From Clostridiales bacterium (lineage in GTDB: Bacteria; Bacillota; Clostridia; Christensenellales; Aristaeellaceae), in assembly GCA_015056315.1 (NCBI GenBank), contig SVGN01000001.1:186001-250000 (forward strand): a stretch of 64,000 nt of DNA, given 5' to 3'. The translations under genes were made by a program, and so were the position numbers. Of this stretch, positions 17,948 through 26,233 are shown in pieces. Numbering within the stretch: the stretch's first letter is position 1; each line of letters starts with the position of its first letter. Under the pieces are notes generated by a model. That model was not told where the DNA came from. It did not search any database and worked only from the letters and a program-made list of their open reading frames with translations.

Positions 17948-20194
17948 ATGAGATTTTCCAATGGTTACTGGATGACGAAACCCGATTATGTGATGAGCTA
18001 TGCCACTCAGTGCGTGCGCGTCACCAAGTCCGAAAAGGAGATGCAGGTCATCTCCGCCTGCCGCCCTGTTCGCCACCGCGGCGATGTGCTGGACGGCGGC
18101 TCCCTGACTGTCACCTTTTCTGCGCCCCGCAAGAATGTGATCCGCGTCAAAGTGACTCACTTCGCCGGTGCCAAGGTGAAGGAGCCCCGCTTTGAGACCT
18201 TCGAAGAGGATGTTACCCCCGTCATGAGCGAGACCGACCAGTTTGCCAGCTTTACCAGCGGCGAGCTGACCGCCCGCGTGCTCAAGGCCGATGGCCAGTG
18301 GCAGGTGGATTACATGGTGGGCGATAAGATCCTCACCACCAGCGGCTTCCGTGCCATGGGCCGTGCCCTGCGCAAGGAAGAGGGCCCCTGCTCCCTGCTG
18401 CCCCACGGCAAGAGCTACATGGTAGAATCCCTTATGCTGGATGTGGGCGAGAATGTCTACGGCCTGGGCGAGCGTTTCGGCGCTTATGTAAAGAACGGCC
18501 AGACCATCGATATGTGGAACGCCGATGGCGGCACTGCCAGCGAGCACGCCTACAAGAACATCCCCTTCTATATGACCAACCGCGGCTACGGCGTGCTGGT
18601 GGAGGATACCTCCGATGTCAGCTTCGAGGTAGCCAGCGAGAAGGTGGAGCGTGTACAGTTCTCCCACGAAGGCGAGACCATGGTGTACGATATCATCTAC
18701 GGCGGCACCCCCAAGGGCGTGCTGGATGTGTACACCGCCCTCACCGGCCGCCCCGCTCTGCTGCCTGCATGGAGCTTCGGCCTGTGGCTGTCCACCTCCT
18801 TTACCACCAACTACGATGAGGAGACCACCTCCTCCTTCATCAACGGCATGGCCGAGCGGGATATCCCCCTGAGCGTGTTCCACTTCGACTGCTACTGGAT
18901 GAAGGCCTTCAACTGGTGCGACTTTGAGTGGGATCCCGACGTGTTCCCGGATCCGGAAGGCATGCTCAAGCGTTATCACGAAAAGGGCCTCAAGCTCTGC
19001 TGCTGGATCAACCCCTACATCGGCCAGGCCAGCCCCCTGTTCAACGAGGGTATGGAGAAGGGCTATCTGCTCAAGAAGACCAACGGCGATGTGTGGCAGA
19101 CCGATATGTGGCAGGCCGGTATGGCCATTCTGGACGTAACCAACCCCGATGCCTGCGAGTGGTACGCAAGCTACCTGCGCAAGCTGATGGATATGGGCAT
19201 CGATTGTTTCAAGACCGACTTCGGCGAGCGCATCCCCGTACGTGATATCGCTTACTTCGACGGCTCCGACTCCCTGCATATGCACAACTACTATACCTTC
19301 CTGTACAATCAGCTGGTATTCAATGTTGTCAAGGAGAAGAAGGGCGAGGGCGAAGCCATCCTGTTTGCCCGCAGCGCTACGGTGGGCGGTCAGCAGTTCC
19401 CCGTGCACTGGGGCGGCGACAACAGCGCCACCTACGTTTCCATGGCTGAGACCCTGCGCGCCGGTCTGGGCATGAGCCACAGCGGCTTCGGCTTCTGGAG
19501 CCACGATATCTCCGGCTTCGAGTCCACCGCTCCTGCAGATGTGTATAAGCGCTGGTGCCAGTTCGGGCTCCTCTCCAGCCACAGCCGTCTGCACGGCTCC
19601 ACCAGCTACCGCGTGCCGTGGCTGTTCGACGAGGAAAGCTGCGATGTGGTGCGTAAGTTCACCAAGCTCAAGTGCCGCCTGATGCCTTACCTCTACGGTG
19701 CCGCTGTGGAAGCTCACGAAAAGGGCACCCCCATGCTGCGCCCCATGATGCTGGAGTTCCCCGAAGACCCTGCCTGCGAGATGCTGGATCGCCAGTACAT
19801 GCTGGGCGAGAGCCTGCTGGTGGCGCCCATCTTCAACAAGGAAGGCACCGTGCAGTACTACCTGCCCGATGGCGAGTGGATCAGCCTGCTCAGCGGCAAT
19901 AAGGTCGTCGGCGGCCATTGGCAGAACGAGACCCACGACTTCCTCTCCCTGCCCCTGATGGTGCGCCCCGGCACTGTGCTGCCCATGGGTGCCTGCGAGA
20001 ACTCTACCGAGTACGATTACACCGATGGCGTAGAGCTGCATGTGTACATGCTGGGCGAGGGCGAGACCGCTGTTTGCAAGATCCCCGCGCTGGATGGCAC
20101 GCTGGCTGCCACCTACACCGTTACCATCAAGAACGGCCAGGCTGTCGTGGAGACCGATTCCACCAAGCCCTACACCGTTGTTCTGCACAACTGA
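17948..20194 (+). CDS. yicI: Alpha-xylosidase of GH31, YicI-like
   Basis: Predicted to remove non-reducing alpha-xylosyl units, as in xyloglucan oligosaccharides. The N-terminal beta-sandwich starts MRFSNGYWMTKPDY, close to YicI, with GENVYGLGERFGAYVKNGQ at 168-185. The (beta/alpha)8 barrel carries the nucleophile D424 in FKTDFGERIP and acid/base D491 in GGDNSATY, which match YicI Asp416 and Asp482. YicI-type FDCYWMKAFNWCDFEWDP is also present. ATG 17948 has GGAGGG at 17935-17940; length 748 residues. No signal peptide. It is transcribed with the fucosidase and followed by a strong terminator. A general alpha-glucosidase activity remains possible. Confidence 0.92.
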   Translation: MRFSNGYWMTKPDYVMSYATQCVRVTKSEKEMQVISACRPVRHRGDVLDGGSLTVTFSAPRKNVIRVKVTHFAGAKVKEPRFETFEEDVTPVMSETDQFASFTSGELTARVLKADGQWQVDYMVGDKILTTSGFRAMGRALRKEEGPCSLLPHGKSYMVESLMLDVGENVYGLGERFGAYVKNGQTIDMWNADGGTASEHAYKNIPFYMTNRGYGVLVEDTSDVSFEVASEKVERVQFSHEGETMVYDIIYGGTPKGVLDVYTALTGRPALLPAWSFGLWLSTSFTTNYDEETTSSFINGMAERDIPLSVFHFDCYWMKAFNWCDFEWDPDVFPDPEGMLKRYHEKGLKLCCWINPYIGQASPLFNEGMEKGYLLKKTNGDVWQTDMWQAGMAILDVTNPDACEWYASYLRKLMDMGIDCFKTDFGERIPVRDIAYFDGSDSLHMHNYYTFLYNQLVFNVVKEKKGEGEAILFARSATVGGQQFPVHWGGDNSATYVSMAETLRAGLGMSHSGFGFWSHDISGFESTAPADVYKRWCQFGLLSSHSRLHGSTSYRVPWLFDEESCDVVRKFTKLKCRLMPYLYGAAVEAHEKGTPMLRPMMLEFPEDPACEMLDRQYMLGESLLVAPIFNKEGTVQYYLPDGEWISLLSGNKVVGGHWQNETHDFLSLPLMVRPGTVLPMGACENSTEYDYTDGVELHVYMLGEGETAVCKIPALDGTLAATYTVTIKNGQAVVETDSTKPYTVVLHN

Positions 20195-20210
20195 GGCTGA
20201 AACAGGCTTT

Positions 20211-20251
20211 CGGCAAGGGCCGCTTCCGTAGTTCGGAGGCGGCTTTTGCCG
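20211..20251 (+). terminator. Terminator after the alpha-xylosidase gene
   Basis: GCCGCTTCCG (20219-20228) pairs with CGGAGGCGGC (20234-20243) with one G-U, then TTTT; an outer CGGCAA/TTGCCG pair extends the stem. Confidence 0.8.
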
Positions 20252-20265
20252 TAGCCGGGTAAAAC

Positions 20266-20294
20266 TTGACAGAAACAGCGTTTTGTCGGATAAT
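20266..20294 (+). promoter_or_regulatory. Promoter of the MBOAT/DHHW/RCC1 unit
   Basis: -35 TTGACA (20266-20271), 17-bp spacer, -10 GATAAT (20289-20294). Transcription start near 20301, 30 nt before the TTG start codon. Confidence 0.72.
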
Positions 20295-20331
20295 CAATCG
20301 GAGTTCTGCCTGTTAAGGAAGGGATGCTGCG

Positions 20332-21729
20332 TTGGTATTTTCCAGTTTGACTTATCTGCTGTTGTTTATGCCCATTGTGGTCGGGCTTACATTTGTATCT
20401 AAGAAGCTTTCGTGGAAGAACATGGTGCTGCTCATCGCCTCTATCGTGTTTTACGGTTGGGGCGAGCCTGTGTGGGTATATGGGCTCATCCTGCTCGCTT
20501 TTTTGGTGTGGCTTTTCGCTACCTGTGTGCACCATGCCAAAGCCCGGTGGGTAAAGCGCATTTGCCTTGCCCTGGCTGTTATGGCTCCCATGAGCGTGCT
20601 TCTGTATACCAAATACGGCGGCTTTCTGCTGGGCGGGCTGCTCACGAAGCTGGGCCTGCCTATTATGCCTGCCAGCGAAATGCCGCTGGGCATCTCGTTC
20701 TTTACCTTCCAGATCATCACCTACGCGGTGGATGCTTACCGGGACGACCGGCTCTACCAACGCAGCCCGCTGAAGCTGCTGCTCTACGTTGCCTGCTTCC
20801 CACAGCTGGTGGCAGGCCCCATCGTATGCTACCGCGACATCAGTGAAGAGATCGACGAGCGGCAGACCACCCCGGATGATTTTGTTGCCGGTATGAAGCG
20901 CTTTGCCGTAGGCCTGGGCAAAAAGGTGCTGCTGGCCAACATCTGCGGCAAGGTGGTGGAGGCGGTCATTGCCAACCAGAGCCTGTATGGCATGAGCGTT
21001 GCCGGTGGTTGGTATATGGCCCTTCTGTACTCCCTGCAGATCTATTTCGATTTCTCCGGTTATTCGGATATGGCCATCGGCCTTGGCCGTATCTTTGGTT
21101 TCCACTATGCAGAGAACTTTAACTATCCCTACATCAGCACCGGCATCAGCGAGTTCTGGCGCAGGTGGCACATCTCGCTGGGGACGTTTTTCCGCGAGTA
21201 TCTGTACATCCCTCTGGGCGGCAACCGCAGGGGCAAGGCCAGGCAGGCCTTCAATCTGTTTGTGGTTTGGGCGCTCACCGGCCTGTGGCACGGTGCCAGC
21301 CTGAATTTCGTTCTTTGGGGGCTTTACTATTTCGTACTCATCGTGCTGGAGCGCTTTGTGTTTGGCGGCCTTCTGGCAAAGCTGCCCAAGCTGTTCAAGG
21401 GCATTTGCACCTATCTGCTGGTGCTGGTGGGCTGGGTCATCTTCTACTTTACCGATACCGCCCAGCTGGGCACCTACCTGGGCAGCCTGTTCGGCATTGG
21501 CGGCAATCTACCTCTTTACACTCAGGAACTGCTGATGGTGGTTCGTCAGTATTCCTTCCTGCCGCTGATCGCCCTCATTGCTGCCTTCCCGGTAAAGAAG
21601 CTCTTCTCCGAGCCTCTGCAGCAACGGCTGAAGCCCCTTGCCACCCTTTGGCTCACACTCGTCTTTATCCTTTCGGTAATGATGATCATCGGCCAAAGCT
21701 ACAACCCGTTTATCTATTTCCGTTTCTAA
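20332..21729 (+). CDS. MBOAT family membrane O-acyltransferase (AlgI/DltB/PatA-like)
   Basis: Multi-pass membrane protein that moves acyl (usually acetyl) groups across the membrane to an extracellular polymer. The start MVFSSLTYLLLFMPIVV is family-typical and uses TTG (20332) with AAGGAAGG upstream. Family signatures: PQLVAGPIVCYRD, YSLQIYFDFSGYSDMAIGLGRIFGF, NFNYPYIS, the WRRWHISLGTFFREYLYIPLGGNR segment, and the active-site histidine in LTGLWHGAS. About 11 hydrophobic segments, 465 residues. It is followed 12 bp later by a DHHW protein, the usual extracytoplasmic partner. Confidence 0.94.
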   Translation: MVFSSLTYLLLFMPIVVGLTFVSKKLSWKNMVLLIASIVFYGWGEPVWVYGLILLAFLVWLFATCVHHAKARWVKRICLALAVMAPMSVLLYTKYGGFLLGGLLTKLGLPIMPASEMPLGISFFTFQIITYAVDAYRDDRLYQRSPLKLLLYVACFPQLVAGPIVCYRDISEEIDERQTTPDDFVAGMKRFAVGLGKKVLLANICGKVVEAVIANQSLYGMSVAGGWYMALLYSLQIYFDFSGYSDMAIGLGRIFGFHYAENFNYPYISTGISEFWRRWHISLGTFFREYLYIPLGGNRRGKARQAFNLFVVWALTGLWHGASLNFVLWGLYYFVLIVLERFVFGGLLAKLPKLFKGICTYLLVLVGWVIFYFTDTAQLGTYLGSLFGIGGNLPLYTQELLMVVRQYSFLPLIALIAAFPVKKLFSEPLQQRLKPLATLWLTLVFILSVMMIIGQSYNPFIYFRF

Positions 21730-21741
21730 GGAGGTGCCTGT

Positions 21742-23352
21742 ATGAAAGAGGGGAAAGGGTCTTTCCTCGTTACGCTCTGGTGGCTGATCGGCTGCCTGTG
21801 CCTGGGCATTTTGCTCGTTGTATTGGCACCCAAGGAAGCACGGCCCTCCACTACAGAGAACCGTATGCTGGCGGGAGCTCCTGTTCTGAACAAAGAGAGC
21901 TTCTTCAGCGGAGAATTCTTTTCCGGTGTCGAGGATTATATGAGCGATGGCTTTTTTGAAAGAGAGACCATTATTGATTTTTCCGATGAGCTGCTCGCTT
22001 CTTTCGACCTGCGCACCGAAGAGCAGCGCCTCATTGCCGAAGAAGCTGAGATCGATCGTCTGCTGACCATGGATGCCAGCGGCGGGGAAGTTTCCGAAAC
22101 GGCTGCGGCTGCTGGCGCGGTTACCGACAAGACCATACCCGAACCAACCGCAGAACCTACCGCTGAGCCAACTCCTGAGCCTACTGCCGAGCCGACTCCC
22201 GAACCAACCGCCGAGCCGACTCCCGAACCAACCGCCGAGCCGACTCCTGAGCCCACCGCCGAACCGACTCCTGAGCCCACTGCTGAGCCTACGCCAGAAC
22301 CAACAACCGAGCTCACGCCCGAACCTACCGCAGAACCCACCGCCGAGCCTACCATCGAACCGACCCGGGCTGCAACGCCTGTTCCTACCCCCACAGTAAC
22401 GCCCACACCCTATGCGACCATGACCCCCGCACCCACCAAGGCGCCCAAGGAGATCGTGCCGCTGGAGGAAGGCTCTACCTATGCGCTGTACCTGATCCGG
22501 GATGAAAAGCGCAAGCACAAGAACTATACCTACCCAGCAGAAAACATCATGCATTTCGCCGGTAGCCTGAACTATCTCAAAACGCTGCTGCCGGAGGATG
22601 GCGAGATCCACTATATGCAGGTGCCTGTGGCGGCGGTTGGTACCCGTCTGTGCATCAACCGCTCCCAGTTCATCGGCTGGGAGAGCACAATGGAAGATGC
22701 GCTGCAATCTCAGGTGGAGGATAACATCTTCATTCATAACATACCCGCTATTCTGGAAAGCCACCTGGTGGCCAAGGAGAAGGATCTGTACTTCTTTACC
22801 GACCACCACTGGACGCCCAAGGGCGCATGGTATGCGCTGGAGGCCGTTATGCAGGCAAGAGGCCTGCCCGTTGTGGGCTACGACGAATACCAATACCAGC
22901 GCAAGCTGATGGACGACAACGGCTCCGGCACCGACGACTGGATCGAAGCGATGTACCCGCTGGCCCCTGTCAGCGGTGTTGTGATCACCGAGAAGACGGT
23001 GGAGCACGAAAGCATGCTCATCAATTATCGGGCCAAGGACTACATGGCTTTCCTGGATGGTACCAAAACGCCCTGGCGGCGTTTCGATACCGGCTACGGC
23101 ACCGACCGGAAGGCGCTTGTGATCTGCGACTCCTTCGGCAATGCCTTTGTGCCGTATCTGCTGCCGTATTACGACGAAGTACACATGACCGACCTGCGCA
23201 ACAGCTACTACGACGAGGAAGCGGCGGGCGGCACCTTCAGCGAGCTGGTCAGGTATCACGAGATCGATGATATCTATGTGGTGCTTTCCACCAGCAACGG
23301 CATCAACGCCCCCAACAGCCTGGATGTGTTCCGCAGCACCATTACCAAATAA
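21742..23352 (+). CDS. DHHW-family membrane-anchored protein with Pro-Thr-Glu repeat linker (putative polysaccharide acetylation partner)
   Basis: One N-terminal membrane anchor (about residues 8-28), a short helical part (40-110), a Pro-Thr-Glu/Ala repeat linker (about 133-230, mostly EPTPEPTA units), then a DHHW/AlgX-like SGNH-related domain (about 240-536). The name-giving motif is at 354-357 ([16 protein letters not shown]), and [13 protein letters not shown] is the probable SGNH serine block. These proteins act outside the membrane with MBOAT acyltransferases to acetylate exopolysaccharide or wall polymer. The linker length suggests the domain is held away from the membrane within the cell wall. 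AAGGAGG precedes the ATG. Confidence 0.88.
   Translation: MKEGKGSFLVTLWWLIGCLCLGILLVVLAPKEARPSTTENRMLAGAPVLNKESFFSGEFFSGVEDYMSDGFFERETIIDFSDELLASFDLRTEEQRLIAEEAEIDRLLTMDASGGEVSETAAAAGAVTDKTIPEPTAEPTAEPTPEPTAEPTPEPTAEPTPEPTAEPTPEPTAEPTPEPTAEPTPEPTTELTPEPTAEPTAEPTIEPTRAATPVPTPTVTPTPYATMTPAPTKAPKEIVPLEEGSTYALYLIRDEKRKHKNYTYPAENIMHFAGSLNYLKTLLPEDGEIHYMQVPVAAVGTRLCINRSQFIGWESTMEDALQSQVEDNIFIHNIPAILESHLVAKEKDLYFFTDHHWTPKGAWYALEAVMQARGLPVVGYDEYQYQRKLMDDNGSGTDDWIEAMYPLAPVSGVVITEKTVEHESMLINYRAKDYMAFLDGTKTPWRRFDTGYGTDRKALVICDSFGNAFVPYLLPYYDEVHMTDLRNSYYDEEAAGGTFSELVRYHEIDDIYVVLSTSNGINAPNSLDVFRSTITK
22138..22431 (+). repeat. Tandem Pro-Thr-Glu coding repeat
   Basis: Nucleotide repeat encoding about 100 residues of EPT(A/P) units within the DHHW protein. 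Codon-level variation (CCT/CCC/CCA) is high, so it has diverged rather than expanded recently. Prone to in-frame length change. Confidence 0.85.
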
Positions 23353-23368
23353 GAAAGGAGAGAGACCT

Positions 23369-24907
23369 ATGAACGCTCCCGCTGCCGGTGAACGCCGCTT
23401 TGCGCGCATCGCCGTCTGTGTTTCGCTGGTTCTGGCTTTTCTCCTGGTTGCAGCCGTTCTGGCTTATACAGCTTTCCGTCCGGCTCTCCTTGCTGCTCAG
23501 GCACGGGATTCTGCCTTCGGCGGCGACTATGAAACAGCAGTTCTGAAACTGAAGCCCCTGGAGGAAGCCGATCAGCAACGGTACTACGATTGCCTTTTGC
23601 AGGTGGCGCAGATCGCAGATTACCGCTCTGATTGGGCAACTGCCAAAGCCCTTCTGGAAGATACGCTCTCTCAGGGCGGCGATGGCGAAGCCTACACGGC
23701 TTTTATCCCCAAAGCTGAAGAGTTGCTCACCCAGTGTACATATCATCAGGCCATGGCGCTGTATGAGCAGGGGGCTTATACCAAGGCCTCTCAGCTTGCG
23801 GCCTCCTTGAGCGGCTACGAGCCTGCCGAAAAGCTGTATCGGCTTTCCTATCAGGCATATCTCGACAGCCAGCCCACTCCCCAGCCCACGCCGGTACCCA
23901 CTCCGGAGCCTACGCCAGAACCTACGCCAGAACCTACCCCAGAACCTACCCCCGAGCCTACTCCTGAACCAACACCCACCGTTGAGCCTACCCATACGCC
24001 CGCACCGCAGCAGAAAGAACCGGTAATAACTGCTACGTCTGCACCTACCGCGACACCTTTGCCCACTGCTACTCCGGAACCTACGCCAGAACCTACGCCA
24101 GAACCCACGCCAGAACCCACGCCGGAGCCTACACCCGTACCCACTGTATTGCCTGAGGGCCGTGTGGCGGTTGGCTACCATCATGCTGTGTTCCTCAAGG
24201 AGGATGGCACTGTGCTGGCCTATGGCGATAATACCTACGGCCAGACCGATGTTGGGCAGTGGAAGAATATCGTTGCGGTGGCTGCGGGTGCCTACCACAC
24301 GGTGGGCCTAACCGCAGATGGGCGGGTGCTGGCAACGGGAGACAACACCCACCGCCAGACTGATGTTGCCCTTTTCAGCGATGTGAGCGCTGTTGCAGCC
24401 AATGCCTGGAATACCTGCGTGCTTCTGAAGAACGGCCAGGTGATGACCGTCGGTTACAACAGCTATGATTTCCTTATGGAGCTGACGGGAGCCGAAGCTG
24501 TCTATGCAGGCAATTACGGCCTGATCGTGCGCAGCAACGGTACAAATGTTGCCTCTCATCCCGGCATTGCGCTGCCGGATGAGTGCGTCTCCGCTGCTGT
24601 ATCCCGCGGTTATGCCATGGGTATCGATGCCGATGGTCAGGTGCACAGTGTCGGCATCCCTCTGCCTGCCTGGGAGGATGTAGTGCGCATCAGCGCCGGA
24701 GATAATGCCGCCCTTGCCCTTACCAAAGACGGCCTTGTGCTCAGCCATGCTTTCGATATGCATGTGAAGTGCACTTTCGATTTCGGCCAGCCGGTGCTGG
24801 CGCTTTGCGCAGGGCCCAACCAGTATGCCTTTGTGCTGCAGGATGGCTCTCTTGAGATCCGCTGTGCAGACGGCAGCGTTATGAAGCCCGACGAGAAGCT
24901 CTGGTGA
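23369..24907 (+). CDS. Membrane-anchored RCC1-like repeat protein with Pro-Thr-Glu linkers
   Basis: 512 residues. One N-terminal membrane segment (about residues 12-34, [15 protein letters not shown]) is followed by an alpha-helical, TPR-like region (about 40-165). Two Pro-Thr-Glu linkers flank a short spacer (about 168-205 and 232-260). The C-terminal part has RCC1-type blades ([33 protein letters not shown], then [30 protein letters not shown]). Start ATG 23369 follows AAAGGAG; an in-frame upstream ATG (23267) lies inside the DHHW gene. It starts 16 bp after the DHHW gene. Function unknown; the shared linker type and operon suggest the same wall location. Confidence 0.82.
   Translation: MNAPAAGERRFARIAVCVSLVLAFLLVAAVLAYTAFRPALLAAQARDSAFGGDYETAVLKLKPLEEADQQRYYDCLLQVAQIADYRSDWATAKALLEDTLSQGGDGEAYTAFIPKAEELLTQCTYHQAMALYEQGAYTKASQLAASLSGYEPAEKLYRLSYQAYLDSQPTPQPTPVPTPEPTPEPTPEPTPEPTPEPTPEPTPTVEPTHTPAPQQKEPVITATSAPTATPLPTATPEPTPEPTPEPTPEPTPEPTPVPTVLPEGRVAVGYHHAVFLKEDGTVLAYGDNTYGQTDVGQWKNIVAVAAGAYHTVGLTADGRVLATGDNTHRQTDVALFSDVSAVAANAWNTCVLLKNGQVMTVGYNSYDFLMELTGAEAVYAGNYGLIVRSNGTNVASHPGIALPDECVSAAVSRGYAMGIDADGQVHSVGIPLPAWEDVVRISAGDNAALALTKDGLVLSHAFDMHVKCTFDFGQPVLALCAGPNQYAFVLQDGSLEIRCADGSVMKPDEKLW
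23870..24150 (+). repeat. Two Pro-Thr-Glu coding repeat blocks
   Basis: Blocks at about 23870-23985 and 24064-24147 encode PTPEPTPEP units, more uniform than the repeat in the upstream DHHW gene. Confidence 0.85.
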
Positions 24908-24934
24908 GCTTTCCTATATCCCCATAATGGTATA

Positions 24935-24987
24935 ACCCTCCTCCCGACCGGCGATGCTAAACGCATCTGAAGGGAGGAGGGTTTTTT
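24935..24987 (+). promoter_or_regulatory. Terminator-like hairpin containing the ribosome binding site of the next gene
   Basis: ACCCTCCTCCC (24935-24945) is the exact complement of GGGAGGAGGGT (24972-24982), followed by TTTTT and directly by the ATG at 24988. A second stem, GATGC/GCATC (24953-24957 and 24963-24967), lies inside the loop. AGGAGG (24975-24980), 7 nt before the ATG, is in the 3' arm. The element can end transcription from the upstream unit, and when transcribed would hide the ribosome binding site. Confidence 0.75.
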
Positions 24988-26178
24988 ATGCAGACTTTGT
25001 TGCAGGATGCCATAGGCCTTCGGGAAGAGCTGATCCGCCATCGGCGGGCGCTCCACGCCCGCCCGGAGACGGGGTTTGAGCTGCCTTATACGGCGGCTTA
25101 CGTACAGAAGGCTCTGGAAGCACTGGGCATACAGCCAAAGAAGGTAGGCAGGGCAGGGATCACAGCAAGCATCGGTACCGGCACACTCAGTGTATTGCTA
25201 AGAGCAGATATGGATGCTCTGCCGGTAAGGGAAGAAAGCGGGCTTCCGTTTGCAGCCTCCAATGGTAACATGCATGCCTGCGGGCATGACCTGCACACCG
25301 CTATGCTGCTGGGAGCCGCAGCGCTGCTGAAACAGCGGGAGAATGAGCTTGGCGGTGGGATCCTGCTGATGTTCCAGCCTGCCGAAGAGCTTCTGGCAGG
25401 CGCAGCGGATATGCTTGAAAACGGCCTTCTTGACGGTACGGAGATCAAAGCCGCACTGATGCTGCATGCAATGAATGCCCGGGAGATGCGACCAGGTACT
25501 GTGGTGATCCCACCTGGCGGGGTAAGTGCACCGGCAGCGGATTTCTTCCAGATCACTATGCGTGGGAAGGGTTCCCATGGGGGAATGCCGCACATGGGTA
25601 TCGACCCCATCAATGCGGGGGCACAGCTGGTGTGCGCCCTGCAAAGCATCAGCACCAGAGAGATGAGCCCCGTTGACACGCATGTGCTTACCATTTCCTC
25701 TTTTCTTGCTGGTGATGCAGCCAACGTAATGCCCGATCAGGCGGTGCTCAAAGGCAGTGTGCGCAGTTACGCACCGGAGACACAGCAGTACCTGAAAACG
25801 CGCATTGGCGAGATGGCAACGCTTGTGGCAAAGACCTTCCGTGGGGCAGCGGAGGTGCAATGGCTGAGCGGTTGCCCCACACTGGTAAACGATCCGGTGC
25901 TGGCAGAGACAGCAGAGAAGCTGCTGCCTGCACTGGTGGGCGAAGAGCGGGTACTGGTATCAGGCAGGCTGAAGGGCAGCACAGCCCGCTCCGTGGGGTC
26001 CGAGGATTTCGCAAACATCACCCACCGGGTGCCTTCGCTGATGCTGGCCATCGCTGCGGGCGGGCTTTCCGACTATCCGCTCCACAATCCGGGCATCGTT
26101 TTCAACGAGGAAGCATTGCCGTACGGCGCTGCGGTATATGCGGGGTTTGCCCTTGGTATGCTGAACAGAGCCACGTAA
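24988..26178 (+). CDS. M20D family amidohydrolase/aminoacylase-type metallopeptidase
   Basis: Cytosolic dinuclear-metal hydrolase of the N-acyl-amino-acid amidohydrolase/IAA-amino-acid hydrolase group. Signatures: RRALHARPETGFELPYTA at the N-terminus, LLRADMDALPVREESGLPFAASNGNMHACGHDLHTAMLLGAA with metal ligands, MFQPAEE, MLHAMN and GSEDFANITHRVPSLM near the C-terminus. The lid domain is at about 180-290 (GKGSHGGMPHMGIDPINAG). 396 residues. The substrate cannot be inferred. Translation may be controlled by the hairpin around its ribosome binding site. A bidirectional terminator follows. Confidence 0.9.
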   Translation: MQTLLQDAIGLREELIRHRRALHARPETGFELPYTAAYVQKALEALGIQPKKVGRAGITASIGTGTLSVLLRADMDALPVREESGLPFAASNGNMHACGHDLHTAMLLGAAALLKQRENELGGGILLMFQPAEELLAGAADMLENGLLDGTEIKAALMLHAMNAREMRPGTVVIPPGGVSAPAADFFQITMRGKGSHGGMPHMGIDPINAGAQLVCALQSISTREMSPVDTHVLTISSFLAGDAANVMPDQAVLKGSVRSYAPETQQYLKTRIGEMATLVAKTFRGAAEVQWLSGCPTLVNDPVLAETAEKLLPALVGEERVLVSGRLKGSTARSVGSEDFANITHRVPSLMLAIAAGGLSDYPLHNPGIVFNEEALPYGAAVYAGFALGMLNRAT

Positions 26179-26185
26179 CAGACAG

Positions 26186-26227
26186 AAAAAAGACCTGCCG
26201 ACAACGGAAGCACGGCAGGTTTTTTTC
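26186..26227. terminator. Bidirectional terminator between convergent genes
   Basis: ACCTGCCG (26193-26200) pairs with CGGCAGGT (26213-26220), with A-run before and T-run after. It serves both the M20 gene (+) and the RyR-like gene (-). Confidence 0.8.
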
Positions 26228-26233
26228 TGTTTA

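Noticed and set aside
16244-20188. 1314-residue open frame on the minus strand over the fucosidase and xylosidase genes
   Set aside because: No ribosome binding site or recognisable domain, and low-complexity composition; an antisense shadow produced by GC-rich codon use of two certain glycosidase genes. The same applies to long antisense frames at 2299-4368, 10073-12385 and 47081-50080.
22138-24150. Tandem repeats resembling a CRISPR array
   Set aside because: Units are short, in frame and encode Pro-Thr-Glu linkers inside two proteins; there are no constant repeats with unique spacers.
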